Origin: an uncultured Enhydrobacter sp.
Lineage (GTDB): Bacteria > Pseudomonadota > Gammaproteobacteria > Pseudomonadales > Moraxellaceae
Reading direction: 5' to 3'
Assembly (NCBI GenBank): GCA_946222995.1
Contig: CAMIOS010000010.1
Span: forward strand, 6,948 to 70,947
Length of the DNA: 64,000 bases
This document shows positions 46,072 through 53,765 of the stretch, one piece after another; position 1 is the first letter of the stretch, and every line of letters starts with the position of its first letter. Below the pieces are notes generated by a model that was not told the DNA's origin, did not search any database, and saw nothing but the letters and a program-made list of their open reading frames with translations. The translations under genes and the position numbers were made by a program.

Positions 46072-46380
46072 TATAGAGTTTTTACAAAAATAAGTTTATA
46101 ATTGATTGTTAAGATTTTGATAATCCTCAAAAGAAATAACTAAAGGTAGTAAACACAAGATGAAATTTAGCTAAGTTTAATTATATTTTTGTTATAATAT
46201 GATAATAAAAGTAATTAAATGTGAATTATATTAGATAACATTAGTTATACATAAACTTTACTAGGGTTTTTCGCTAAACCCTACAGTTATTAGAGAAGGT
46301 TATTACTTTTATCATGTTGGCTATTATTTTAATTGTTAGTTCAGTTACTAGAGTTAGATAGGCTGTAATATCGAGGTTGT
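46072..46380. promoter_or_regulatory. AT-rich region upstream of ihfB
   Basis: About 310 very AT-rich bases. A TATAAT hexamer at 46193-46198 is a possible -10 for ihfB, but no matching -35 is seen. No gene or RNA is supported. The AT-richness fits a promoter with its own IHF or H-NS-like control. Confidence 0.4.
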
Positions 46381-46677
46381 ATGGAAAAAATATTGAACAA
46401 ATCTGACCTGATTACTAAATTATCAATCAAATTCGATAATTTACCAGAAAAGCTCGTTGAAGAAGCGACCAAGCAGATTATCGACTTAATGGTAGATACC
46501 TTAGCCAATGACGGACGAGTCGAGGTACGAGGTTTTGGCAGTTTTAGTTTGCATCATAGAGCGCCACGTTTGGCGCGTAATCCAAAAACAGGTCAAAAGG
46601 TCGAAGTAAAAGCCACGGCAATACCTCACTTTAAACCGGGTAAGGCATTACGAGAGGCAGTTAATCATTCAATCTAA
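46381..46677 (+). CDS. ihfB: Integration host factor subunit beta
   Basis: DNA-bending nucleoid protein, 98 residues, forming a heterodimer with IhfA. It begins MEKILNKSDLITKLSIKF, and the beta-arm segment VEVRGFGSFSLHHRAPRLARNPKTGQKVEVKATAIPHFKPGKALREAVN is typical, including the conserved proline of the RNPKTG tip. The loop HHRAPRLARNPKTGQ favours the beta subunit (IHF-beta has HxRAPRxGRNPKTG). It lies after rpsA as in most gammaproteobacteria, but a terminator and an AT-rich promoter region stand between. Confidence 0.93.
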   Translation: MEKILNKSDLITKLSIKFDNLPEKLVEEATKQIIDLMVDTLANDGRVEVRGFGSFSLHHRAPRLARNPKTGQKVEVKATAIPHFKPGKALREAVNHSI

Positions 46678-46750
46678 CCCCAATAATTTACGGTTGTCAT
46701 CTTGCCAATTAATAGGTCGCGTGGACAACAGAGTAAATTTAGAATTTTAT

Positions 46751-46782
46751 TAAAAGGCAGGATACACTTTCTGCCTTTTTTT
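46751..46782 (+). terminator. Rho-independent terminator after ihfB
   Basis: AAAAGGCAG (46752-46760) pairs with CTGCCTTTT (from 46771) around a 10-base loop and runs into seven T residues. Confidence 0.88.
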
Positions 46783-46835
46783 ACGAAAAAATGTATAATA
46801 TCATGCAATTATTATAACTTTATTAGGCGGTGTGT

Positions 46836-47201
46836 ATGCGTTATTTAGTAGCTATTTTATTATTCATCGTATTTGGTTATTCTTTAATGTTAGTCATTAT
46901 CAATAACCAACAGGTGGATGTCAATTTGCTATTTAGCAATGTGCCACAAATGAATTTAGGTTTGTTGATTATTATTTGTATTACGCTAGGAATTATTGCA
47001 GGTATCTTACTTGCGTTGATGCTGTTTAGGGTATTACAGATGAAGCTTGAAAATCAGCGGATAAATAAAGAGTTGGTTCAAACGCGAGATAAACTGATGC
47101 AAACTCAACATCAGCTTGAAAAACATTTAAGCCAAGTACAAAATGATGGCTTGTCTTTAGAGGCACTAAAACGCACAAATTCAAATTTGCCACCCGTATA
47201 A
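46836..47201 (+). CDS. lapA: LapA-family (DUF1049) inner-membrane protein
   Basis: Small two-helix membrane protein, 121 residues, of the lipopolysaccharide assembly protein A family. Helix 1 is YLVAILLFIVFGYSLMLVIINNQQVDVNLLF, helix 2 LGLLIIICITLGIIAGILLALMLF, followed by a C-terminal coiled coil (MKLENQRINKELVQTRDKLMQTQHQLEKHLSQ). The FxxxNxxxVxVNLL pattern is the DUF1049 hallmark. In E. coli LapA works with LapB to control LpxC turnover and so LPS level; lapB is not found here. The frame opens with GTG at 46830, but the ATG at 46836, with AGGCGG upstream, is preferred. pyrF follows after 24 bases, as in other gammaproteobacteria. Confidence 0.88.
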   Translation: MRYLVAILLFIVFGYSLMLVIINNQQVDVNLLFSNVPQMNLGLLIIICITLGIIAGILLALMLFRVLQMKLENQRINKELVQTRDKLMQTQHQLEKHLSQVQNDGLSLEALKRTNSNLPPV

Positions 47202-47225
47202 AAAATTATAAAAAGGATTTTGATA

Positions 47226-47918
47226 ATGATAGTAAAATCACCCATTATTATTGCGTTAGATAATATGGACAACCAACAAGCATTGACACTAGCCGACAGT
47301 TTAGAACCGTCTTTATGCCGTTTAAAAGTTGGCAAAGAATTATTTACAAAATATGGTACCGCTATCGTCCAACAATTGCAGCAGCGTGGATTTGAAATAT
47401 TTTTAGATTTAAAATTCCATGATATCCCTAATACGACTGCCCAAGCCGTACTTGCAGCGGCAGACATGGGCGTCTGGATGGTGAATGTCCATGCCAGTAG
47501 TGGACGTAGCGCTATGCAGAAAGTCAAACAATGTCTGTTAGAACAACATTATGATACATTGGTCACTGCAGTTACCGTACTGACTTCAATGAACCAGCAA
47601 GATTTATTAGGGATCGGTATCACAGAGCCTATTAATGAGCATGTCAAACGCTTAGCCTTACTAACCCAGCAATCTGGCTTAGATGGCGTGGTTTGTTCGG
47701 CACGAGAAGCTAAAATGCTAAAAGCGCTGTGCGGACAAAATTTTAAACTTATCACGCCTGGAATTCGCATGGCAGGAGATGAGAGCAATGACCAAAACCG
47801 CATCTGTACCCCAAAAGAGGCGATAGAAAACGGTTCGGATTATCTTGTGATTGGACGCTCAATTACTGCAAGTGACAATCCAGCCGAAAAGTTAGATATG
47901 ATTTTATCCATGCTTTAA
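47226..47918 (+). CDS. pyrF: Orotidine 5'-phosphate decarboxylase
   Basis: Last enzyme of UMP synthesis, 230 residues. It has the TIM-barrel motifs of the family: [31 protein letters not shown], the catalytic [19 protein letters not shown] containing the D-x-K-x-x-D tetrad, VNVHASSG, and [12 protein letters not shown] then [44 protein letters not shown] at 47220 could also start, but AGGA spacing supports the ATG at 47226. It is likely co-transcribed with lapA. Confidence 0.97.
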   Translation: MIVKSPIIIALDNMDNQQALTLADSLEPSLCRLKVGKELFTKYGTAIVQQLQQRGFEIFLDLKFHDIPNTTAQAVLAAADMGVWMVNVHASSGRSAMQKVKQCLLEQHYDTLVTAVTVLTSMNQQDLLGIGITEPINEHVKRLALLTQQSGLDGVVCSAREAKMLKALCGQNFKLITPGIRMAGDESNDQNRICTPKEAIENGSDYLVIGRSITASDNPAEKLDMILSML

Positions 47919-47934
47919 GGTTAATCGATACCTT

Positions 47935-47960
47935 AGTGTATGTTATAAGTGTATGTTATA
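47935..47960. repeat. Perfect 13-bp tandem repeat
   Basis: AGTGTATGTTATA occurs twice in direct succession, between pyrF and the histidine phosphatase gene. It may simply be slippage or it may be a regulatory element of the downstream gene. Confidence 0.75.
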
Positions 47961-48052
47961 GTGCGTGTGATTGATGCTTTTATTCAGTGAATGATGTTGA
48001 TAGGGTGGTTTGCTATCGGCGATGCAGTAAACCAAGTTAGAGACGATTGCCC

Positions 48053-48778
48053 ATGCCAAAAAAAAATTTTACGTTTGATCTTGCTCATCTACCGCCTAGT
48101 ATGATGGCCTCGGTTAAGCTATTGCCGAAGAATGAACGGTTAATCTTATTTACCCGTCATTCCCTGCGAGAGCCTTCGGATAAAAATGGGTTTGCAAGTT
48201 ACGATTTACCCTTAACCGCAGATGGACGAATATTGGCACAGGCATGGGGTCGATGGCTGGCAGAAAATCTTGAGTATTCAATGGATGTCGATAGCCTCAG
48301 TAGTCCAATCCAACGCTGTATCGAAACAGCCACCTTGATGCAAGCAGGGGCAGGCATTCAACGAAACATTTCACAGCAAGCCTTATTGGTTGAGCCAGGT
48401 AGCTTGGTTGTCGATGTTAGCGAAGCTGGCAAAATCTTTCGAGAAATTGGGGCGCTAAAGTTTATTAATCGCTTTTTAGCAAATGATTTGCCAGGCACAA
48501 AACTGTCGCATATCGGGGGCTTGGATTTATTACGATTATTTTATCACTCACAACCGCAACCGGGTTATTTATTATTATCCGTCAGCCATGATACGCTGAT
48601 TTCGGCATTTTTAGCGGTTTTGATGAGCAGTCAACAGATCGATTGGAATGATTGGCCAAAGATGATGGAAGGGGTATTTTTGTGGTTTGATGATAAACCG
48701 TTTGAGCAAGCAAATGTACATTTTATTTGGCGGGGCGTCACATACAAGCAAGGGTTAGCGGATTTATTACAACTTTAA
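48053..48778 (+). CDS. Histidine phosphatase superfamily protein
   Basis: Protein of 241 residues with the histidine phosphatase (phosphoglycerate mutase-like) fold. The phospho-accepting motif is LILFTRHSLREPSDKNGF, with Arg-His-Ser in place of the common Arg-His-Gly. It continues PLTADGRILAQAWGRWLAENL, SSPIQRCIETATLM and, near the C-terminus, LLLSVSHDTLISAFLAVL, which carries the second catalytic His. The catalytic residues are therefore present, although the RHS variant is less common. The substrate is not known. An in-frame TTG lies at 48047; the ATG at 48053 is preferred although its ribosome site is weak. A terminator follows. Confidence 0.83.
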   Translation: MPKKNFTFDLAHLPPSMMASVKLLPKNERLILFTRHSLREPSDKNGFASYDLPLTADGRILAQAWGRWLAENLEYSMDVDSLSSPIQRCIETATLMQAGAGIQRNISQQALLVEPGSLVVDVSEAGKIFREIGALKFINRFLANDLPGTKLSHIGGLDLLRLFYHSQPQPGYLLLSVSHDTLISAFLAVLMSSQQIDWNDWPKMMEGVFLWFDDKPFEQANVHFIWRGVTYKQGLADLLQL

Positions 48779-48796
48779 GTTGAGATTTAAACTGAT

Positions 48797-48826
48797 AAAA
48801 AGACTGAATGGGTTCAGTCTTTTTTA
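48797..48826. terminator. Bidirectional rho-independent terminator
   Basis: AAAAAGACTGAA (48797-48808) pairs perfectly with TTCAGTCTTTTT (48813-48824) over a 4-base loop, between the convergent histidine phosphatase and desaturase genes. Confidence 0.9.
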
Positions 48827-48842
48827 TTGAGTGGTTTTTTGA

Positions 48843-50018
48843 TTAAATCATTTTACCTTTTAATTGCATAAGCACCTGTTCAAGTTGGTGGCTATGCGCC
48901 TGTAGTTTTTTCTCAATACCTGCAAATTGGTCTTTGAATTTGGCATCCACTTCATGCAGGCGTTGCGCAAATTCATGCTTTTTCATTTCAACCGCTTGAG
49001 TTTTTAATGCTTGCCATTCAGCAATTGTTTGATGAAATGCATTTTGTTCGGTTACTAATCGTTCTTTTAGCTCTATAAAGTTGGAAGGGAGATTTGAACC
49101 AAAACGCTCAAATTTAGTTTGGGCTCGTTTAAATTTCATTTCAACTTGCGCATGTTGAATGGTCACATCAGGTACCCGTTTTAAATCCCATGTTAAGCCA
49201 ACTTTTGATAGCCCATAGATTATCCATTTAGATGGGTCATACTGCCACCATTTTACCCCATTACGGTAGTCGTATTGAAAATAGTGATGGTAATTATGAT
49301 AACCTTCACCCCAAGTAAACACTGCCAAAATCGGATTGTCACGGGCAGTGTTGCTATCGGTATAAGGGCGGGTACCAAACATATGACAAAGTGAGTTGAT
49401 AAAGAAAGTAAAATGATGGCTTAATACCAAGCGTAATAGCCCAGCCAATACCAATGTACCCATCACATCGCCCACCAGCCAGCCAAATAACATCGGCAAG
49501 CCAAAATTGGTTAAAATCACCCAAAGACCATAATATTTATGCTGCCATACCAAGATCGGGTCGGCTGTTAAATCGGGGATATTTTTATAATCAAAATTGC
49601 CACTGGGATAGTCACGTAACATCCAGCCTAGATGGGAAAACCAAAAACCACGTTTTGCCGAATATGGGTCTTTATCAATATCATCGACGTGGCGGTGATG
49701 GATACGATGACCGGCACACCAATCGAACACCGAGCTTTGGACGCCGAGTGTACCCCCGATTAAGAAAAACCATTTAACAATCGGATGGGCTTGAAAGGTG
49801 CGATGTGACCATAGGCGATGATAGCCTACCGTGATACTTAAACCATTCCACGCCATAAAACACACAAAAATTGCCCAAACTTGCCAGCTAACCGTATGTG
49901 TCCAAAGATAATAAGGCACAATCAATAATGCCAAGATGGGGGTGCTGATTAAAACGATAGCCGGCACCCAATTAATCGGTGCTTGGTCAAAATCGTTGTT
50001 AGTGGCTTGAGAGGTCAT
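48843..50018 (-). CDS. Membrane fatty acid desaturase with coiled-coil tail
   Basis: Integral-membrane diiron desaturase, 391 residues, of the acyl-CoA/stearoyl (delta-9) type, making monounsaturated fatty acids. The three histidine boxes are HRLWSHR (about 68), HRIHHRH (about 105) and EGYHNYHH (about 240), with four main hydrophobic helices between. From about residue 295 the protein continues into roughly 95 residues of charged helix (KRAQTKFERFG to EKKLQAHSHQLEQVL), predicted coiled coil, which is not part of the usual desaturase core. This tail may mediate oligomer formation or partner binding. No partner electron-transfer gene is adjacent. The ATG follows GGATAAGCGT. Confidence 0.9.
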   Translation of the reverse strand: MTSQATNNDFDQAPINWVPAIVLISTPILALLIVPYYLWTHTVSWQVWAIFVCFMAWNGLSITVGYHRLWSHRTFQAHPIVKWFFLIGGTLGVQSSVFDWCAGHRIHHRHVDDIDKDPYSAKRGFWFSHLGWMLRDYPSGNFDYKNIPDLTADPILVWQHKYYGLWVILTNFGLPMLFGWLVGDVMGTLVLAGLLRLVLSHHFTFFINSLCHMFGTRPYTDSNTARDNPILAVFTWGEGYHNYHHYFQYDYRNGVKWWQYDPSKWIIYGLSKVGLTWDLKRVPDVTIQHAQVEMKFKRAQTKFERFGSNLPSNFIELKERLVTEQNAFHQTIAEWQALKTQAVEMKKHEFAQRLHEVDAKFKDQFAGIEKKLQAHSHQLEQVLMQLKGKMI

Positions 50019-50210
50019 ACGCTTATCCTACAGATGACTATAAAAAATAATTACGTGGCTATTGTAGCCTAAAAACTTAAAAAAGTGTACAGGTATTCAC
50101 TCAAATTTGTGTCATCTATCGGATATTTGGTACGCTTAAAAAAATAATTAAATCAAAGGTTTATTTAAAGCATTTTGGCTGCCATTTGATAAAGACAATC
50201 TAAAGACTCA

Positions 50211-51863
50211 TTAGTTTGCCTCACGTAACTTTTTTTCACAACGAATTCTAAAGCAGGTATATGGATGGTTTGCCACATATTGCAAATCGGCATGGTTGGC
50301 TTGACAAAACGCTTGAGAAAGATACAGCCCTAGCCCCGTCCCTTGATGATCAGTGGTAAAAAACGGATTAAATAAATACTGTAAATGCTCCGCCGATACG
50401 CCTTTGCCCTCATCAATCACATCAAGGTGGATATAACGCCCAAACTCATATACCTCGAGCGTCACATAGGCATGAGGATGGGCTTTGCTACTAAATCTTA
50501 GCCCATTATTGATCAGATTAGTCAATACTTGCTCTAACTGGTGGTCATCAAATAACAAGCCTGCATCGGTATGACAGTGTAAAAATACATCATGTGCACC
50601 AAATTGTTCCTTAATAAAGTTGGTTAACCACGTTTTTGGCTCAATATATATGCGATTAGGTCTTTGTTGACGAGAGAGCTTTAACACATCCTCAATGATT
50701 TGATTGACCCGTTTGGTCTGTTTAAAAATCATCTCATACAATATCGCATCATCATCAGATAACTGGCTGTCGGGTACTTTGGCTTCTTCTATTAATAATT
50801 GACTGGCTTGGCTAATCGCCGCTAACGGGTTACGAATTTCGTGGGCAATACTGGCGGTCAATTGCCCCAACGAGGCAAGTTTAAGCTGTTGGGCATGGCT
50901 TTGTTCTCGACGCAAGTCTTCAATTAATACCAAGGCATATTCGCTACCCAATTGGGTCACCCGCAAACGCAAATCATTGGGATTAAAATCGCTCGAAGCT
51001 GCCATATCATCTAAATCTGACTCAGCAACAAAAGACAAGCTCGTATCAGGATGAAAAATTACCGTTTCTTCAGATTGGCAAATGATGGGGAATAATGCAT
51101 CAGCAAGGGCTGGCTGGATGATGGGTAAAAAATAGCCATCTTTTTGTGGCGCTAGATTTAGTTGAGTAACCGCAATATCGTTGGCAATTAAAATTTCAAG
51201 TTGGTGTGAAACCACCAATACCCCTTGCTCGCTCATTTGCACGATTTTTTCATTAATTGCATTTAACGCATTGACTTCACTGATTTGACGCTGGGATAAA
51301 TTCTCGATTTGTGTTAGACGTTTTGCCAACGAATGGCTTAAATATGCCACCCCAATAAAACTGACTGCCATCAAAGCAAAGTTATTTATGGCGGTATAAG
51401 TGATATCATCTTTAAGGGCATGGGAAAATTGTTGGTACATCACCAAAGTAATGGCAAATAACGTGATTAATATCGCTTGGTGGGTTCTTAGCAGCATAAA
51501 TGAAGCAGCCACCGATACCAAAAACAACAGCACAATCTGAATATCTGCGCCACCGCTAAAATACAACATGATTGACAAAGCGAGCACGTCAATTGACAGC
51601 CCAACCATTAACAGGGTGTTTTTGGGATAAAAATGATAAGCAATGAATAAGGCAATCGCCAATAGCAGATAACCAAATGTGGGTAAAAAATTAATCAGCA
51701 CCCAAAAACTTTGGTGAGAGGCACGCAAGACAAATAAAAAATTCAGTGAAAAAAATGCCGCAATTACCACACGATAGGCGTTATACACCATACCAATGCG
51801 TTTATTTTTATCGGCTGAATGCGATTGGTCAAATAACGAAGAAAAAACCGGATTGGTAATCAT
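50211..51863 (-). CDS. PilS-like membrane sensor histidine kinase
   Basis: Orthodox sensor kinase of 550 residues. Six hydrophobic helices (about 30-180) without a large periplasmic domain are followed by a PAS-like segment (MSEQGVLVVSHQLEILIANDIAVTQL). The HisKA dimer region is LASLGQLTASIAHEIRNPLAAISQASQLL (His341), and the HATPase_c domain has LTNLINNGLRF, DVIDEGKGVSAEHLQYLFNPFFTT and HQGTGLGLYLSQAF. The six-helix N-terminus and the HEIRNPLAAISQ wording resemble PilS of type IV pili. However, the adjacent regulator is not PilR (no sigma54 domain) but a LuxR/NarL type. It is 12 bases downstream of that regulator on the same strand. Confidence 0.87.
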   Translation of the reverse strand: MITNPVFSSLFDQSHSADKNKRIGMVYNAYRVVIAAFFSLNFLFVLRASHQSFWVLINFLPTFGYLLLAIALFIAYHFYPKNTLLMVGLSIDVLALSIMLYFSGGADIQIVLLFLVSVAASFMLLRTHQAILITLFAITLVMYQQFSHALKDDITYTAINNFALMAVSFIGVAYLSHSLAKRLTQIENLSQRQISEVNALNAINEKIVQMSEQGVLVVSHQLEILIANDIAVTQLNLAPQKDGYFLPIIQPALADALFPIICQSEETVIFHPDTSLSFVAESDLDDMAASSDFNPNDLRLRVTQLGSEYALVLIEDLRREQSHAQQLKLASLGQLTASIAHEIRNPLAAISQASQLLIEEAKVPDSQLSDDDAILYEMIFKQTKRVNQIIEDVLKLSRQQRPNRIYIEPKTWLTNFIKEQFGAHDVFLHCHTDAGLLFDDHQLEQVLTNLINNGLRFSSKAHPHAYVTLEVYEFGRYIHLDVIDEGKGVSAEHLQYLFNPFFTTDHQGTGLGLYLSQAFCQANHADLQYVANHPYTCFRIRCEKKLREAN

Positions 51864-51875
51864 TGAAGTATCACT

Positions 51876-52508
51876 TTACGGCTGAATCAATCCGTGACGC
51901 ATGGCAAGGTGGGTCAGCTTGACATCGCTATCGATATTTAGTTTTTCAAAAATTCGATACCGATAAGTATTTACCGTTTTGACACTCACAAATAAGTTAT
52001 CAGCAATTTGCTGCGGACTTTGGCAATTGACCACCATCATAGCGACTTGCCGTTCTCGCTCACTTAACAAATCAAACGGCGATTCGCTATTATCTAGCAC
52101 CACCTCGGCAAGCTGTTCGGCAACATCGGCACTAAAATAACGCCCGCCTTGATGCACCTTTTTTATCGCCTTAATCATCTCATCAAGTGGTGTGCCTTTG
52201 GTGATATAGCCACTGACCCCTGCCTTTAATAGCATCGAAGGATACGGCTGGGCGGCAAGGCTACTGACTGCTAAAATTTTGGTGGACTTGTCATTTTGTA
52301 GTAAGCGTTTGGTGACTTCGACCCCACTAAGATTGGGCATATTGACATCGAGCAAAATCACATCGGGCTTAAGGTTTCTGGCAAATTGAATGGCGGATTC
52401 CCCATCGGCAGCATCGGCAATGACCTCGATATCGGGACTGTCTGACAGCATCCGAGTAATTCCCATTCGTACCAAATCATGGTCATCGACCACCATTACC
52501 TTAATCAT
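51876..52508 (-). CDS. NarL/GacA-type response regulator
   Basis: Two-component regulator of 210 residues. The receiver domain (1-120) has acidic pocket VVDDHD and phospho-acceptor Asp54 in DVILLDVNMPNLSGVE, Thr/Ser switch AVSSLA and Lys in GYITKG. A LuxR-type helix-turn-helix domain (about 143-205) reads LSERERQVAMMVVNCQSPQQIADNLFVSVKTVNTYRYRIFEKLNI. The whole sequence resembles GacA/UvrY closely, suggesting control of small regulatory RNAs of the Csr/Rsm type, but that is inference. It is the first gene of the operon, with the kinase gene behind. The ATG has AGGGGCAAAT upstream. Confidence 0.92.
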   Translation of the reverse strand: MIKVMVVDDHDLVRMGITRMLSDSPDIEVIADAADGESAIQFARNLKPDVILLDVNMPNLSGVEVTKRLLQNDKSTKILAVSSLAAQPYPSMLLKAGVSGYITKGTPLDEMIKAIKKVHQGGRYFSADVAEQLAEVVLDNSESPFDLLSERERQVAMMVVNCQSPQQIADNLFVSVKTVNTYRYRIFEKLNIDSDVKLTHLAMRHGLIQP

Positions 52509-52706
52509 ATTTGCCCCTAAGTTGTGAATGCTGGTAAAAATTGATTTTGTTATCTTAGCATAAATTTGGAATTTTGAAATTTGTTTGGTTTAATACCACA
52601 ACCGTATGGCAAGGATGGCTGATATTGACAGGATTTTACAGGGCTAAAATGGCTTAAAATAGCGAAGTGTTTTATAATAAGGCTTTATTTTTACTGACTA
52701 AATACT

Positions 52707-53300
52707 ATGCGAATCCGAAAACTGTTTAAATTTGAAAACGCCCATATCGTGCGCAACTGTAGCTCCGAACGGTGTAAATATTCCATCCACGGACACAGTT
52801 ACCAAATTGAGCTCATCCTAGAAGCCCATCGCCTTGACCACGGGCAGATGGTGTATGATTTTGGACTGTTAAAATCGTCTATCAAAGATATCATTGACAG
52901 CTTTGATCATGCGATTTGTTTTTGGGACAAAGACGACCCCGAGTATATCGAGGCGTGCAAAAAATTTAGCCAACGCTGGATTAGCCTGCCTGTGTCGCCG
53001 TCTGCCGAGCAGTTTAGCCGAGTGGTATTTTTTTGGGCAAGGGAAATCTTAAAACAGACCCAAATGCAAAATGGCGAAACTGATGTCAGCGTGTATTCTG
53101 TCATTGCCCACGAAACGGCGACAGGCTATGCCCAATGTTTTGCCGACGATGTGGATAATGCACAAATGGGCGAGTTAAAACTGGAAGACTTTAAATTTAG
53201 CGAGCAAGTCAAAGCCGAATGGCACGACCCAACAATGTATGAAAAATTGATTAACGGGGAAAAATTTATCAATCCAAAAGTGGTATTGCAGGTTAAATAG
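52707..53300 (+). CDS. queD: 6-carboxytetrahydropterin synthase (QueD) family protein
   Basis: T-fold enzyme of the 6-pyruvoyl tetrahydropterin synthase family, 197 residues, longer than typical QueD (about 120-140). It has the N-terminal LFKFENAHIVRNCSSERCKYSIHGHSYQIELIL, where the His of ENAH and HGH are zinc ligands and Cys of RCKYS is a catalytic residue; then VYDFGLLKSSIKDIIDSFDHAI with a third His, and the family Glu in VIAHETATGYAQCF. A C-terminal extension (about 150-197) has no recognised motif. QueD makes the 7-carboxy-7-deazaguanine precursor for queuosine. Other que genes are not nearby, so a side function cannot be excluded. Confidence 0.82.
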   Translation: MRIRKLFKFENAHIVRNCSSERCKYSIHGHSYQIELILEAHRLDHGQMVYDFGLLKSSIKDIIDSFDHAICFWDKDDPEYIEACKKFSQRWISLPVSPSAEQFSRVVFFWAREILKQTQMQNGETDVSVYSVIAHETATGYAQCFADDVDNAQMGELKLEDFKFSEQVKAEWHDPTMYEKLINGEKFINPKVVLQVK

Positions 53301-53336
53301 TGGTGCAAAAAAACTATTGCGAAAAGATAAACATTT

Positions 53337-53765
53337 ATGAAAACCCTTATTTTAAAATCCGAAACTGACACCCAAGCCTTAGCCAAACAGCTTGCCGAAA
53401 TGAATTTGACAGGTAGCGTGTGGCTATCGGGCGATTTGGGGGCGGGCAAAACCACACTCACCCGCTATTGGCTACAGGCAATGGGGCATACTGGGGCAGT
53501 AAAAAGTCCGACCTTTACCCTTGTTGAGCCGTATCAAATCCCGCAAGCTGACGGCACGATAAAGCCTGTGTATCATGCCGATTTATACCGTTTAAACGAT
53601 CCCGAAGAGTTGGAATTTATCGGGTTTTATGAATACCAAGATGAGCCGAAAGCTCTAGTGATTATTGAGTGGGCGAGTCGGGCAGAGGGTTATTTGGCAG
53701 AGCCTGTGATGAAAATTGAGATTAAACGCCTCGAGAATAATGATAGGGAAGTGGTGATTGCTTGA
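53337..53765 (+). CDS. tsaE: tRNA threonylcarbamoyladenosine biosynthesis ATPase TsaE
   Basis: Small P-loop ATPase (142 residues) that works with TsaB and TsaD in making the t6A modification next to the anticodon. Walker A is VWLSGDLGAGKTTLTRYWLQAMG, followed by KSPTFTLVEPYQ, a family hallmark, and HADLYRLNDPEELEFIGFYEY, with the catalytic Asp/Glu pattern. Its TGA stop overlaps the TTG start of mutL, indicating translational coupling. The gene order tsaE-mutL-miaA-hfq matches E. coli (yjeE-amiB-mutL-miaA-hfq) with amiB missing between. Confidence 0.95.
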   Translation: MKTLILKSETDTQALAKQLAEMNLTGSVWLSGDLGAGKTTLTRYWLQAMGHTGAVKSPTFTLVEPYQIPQADGTIKPVYHADLYRLNDPEELEFIGFYEYQDEPKALVIIEWASRAEGYLAEPVMKIEIKRLENNDREVVIA

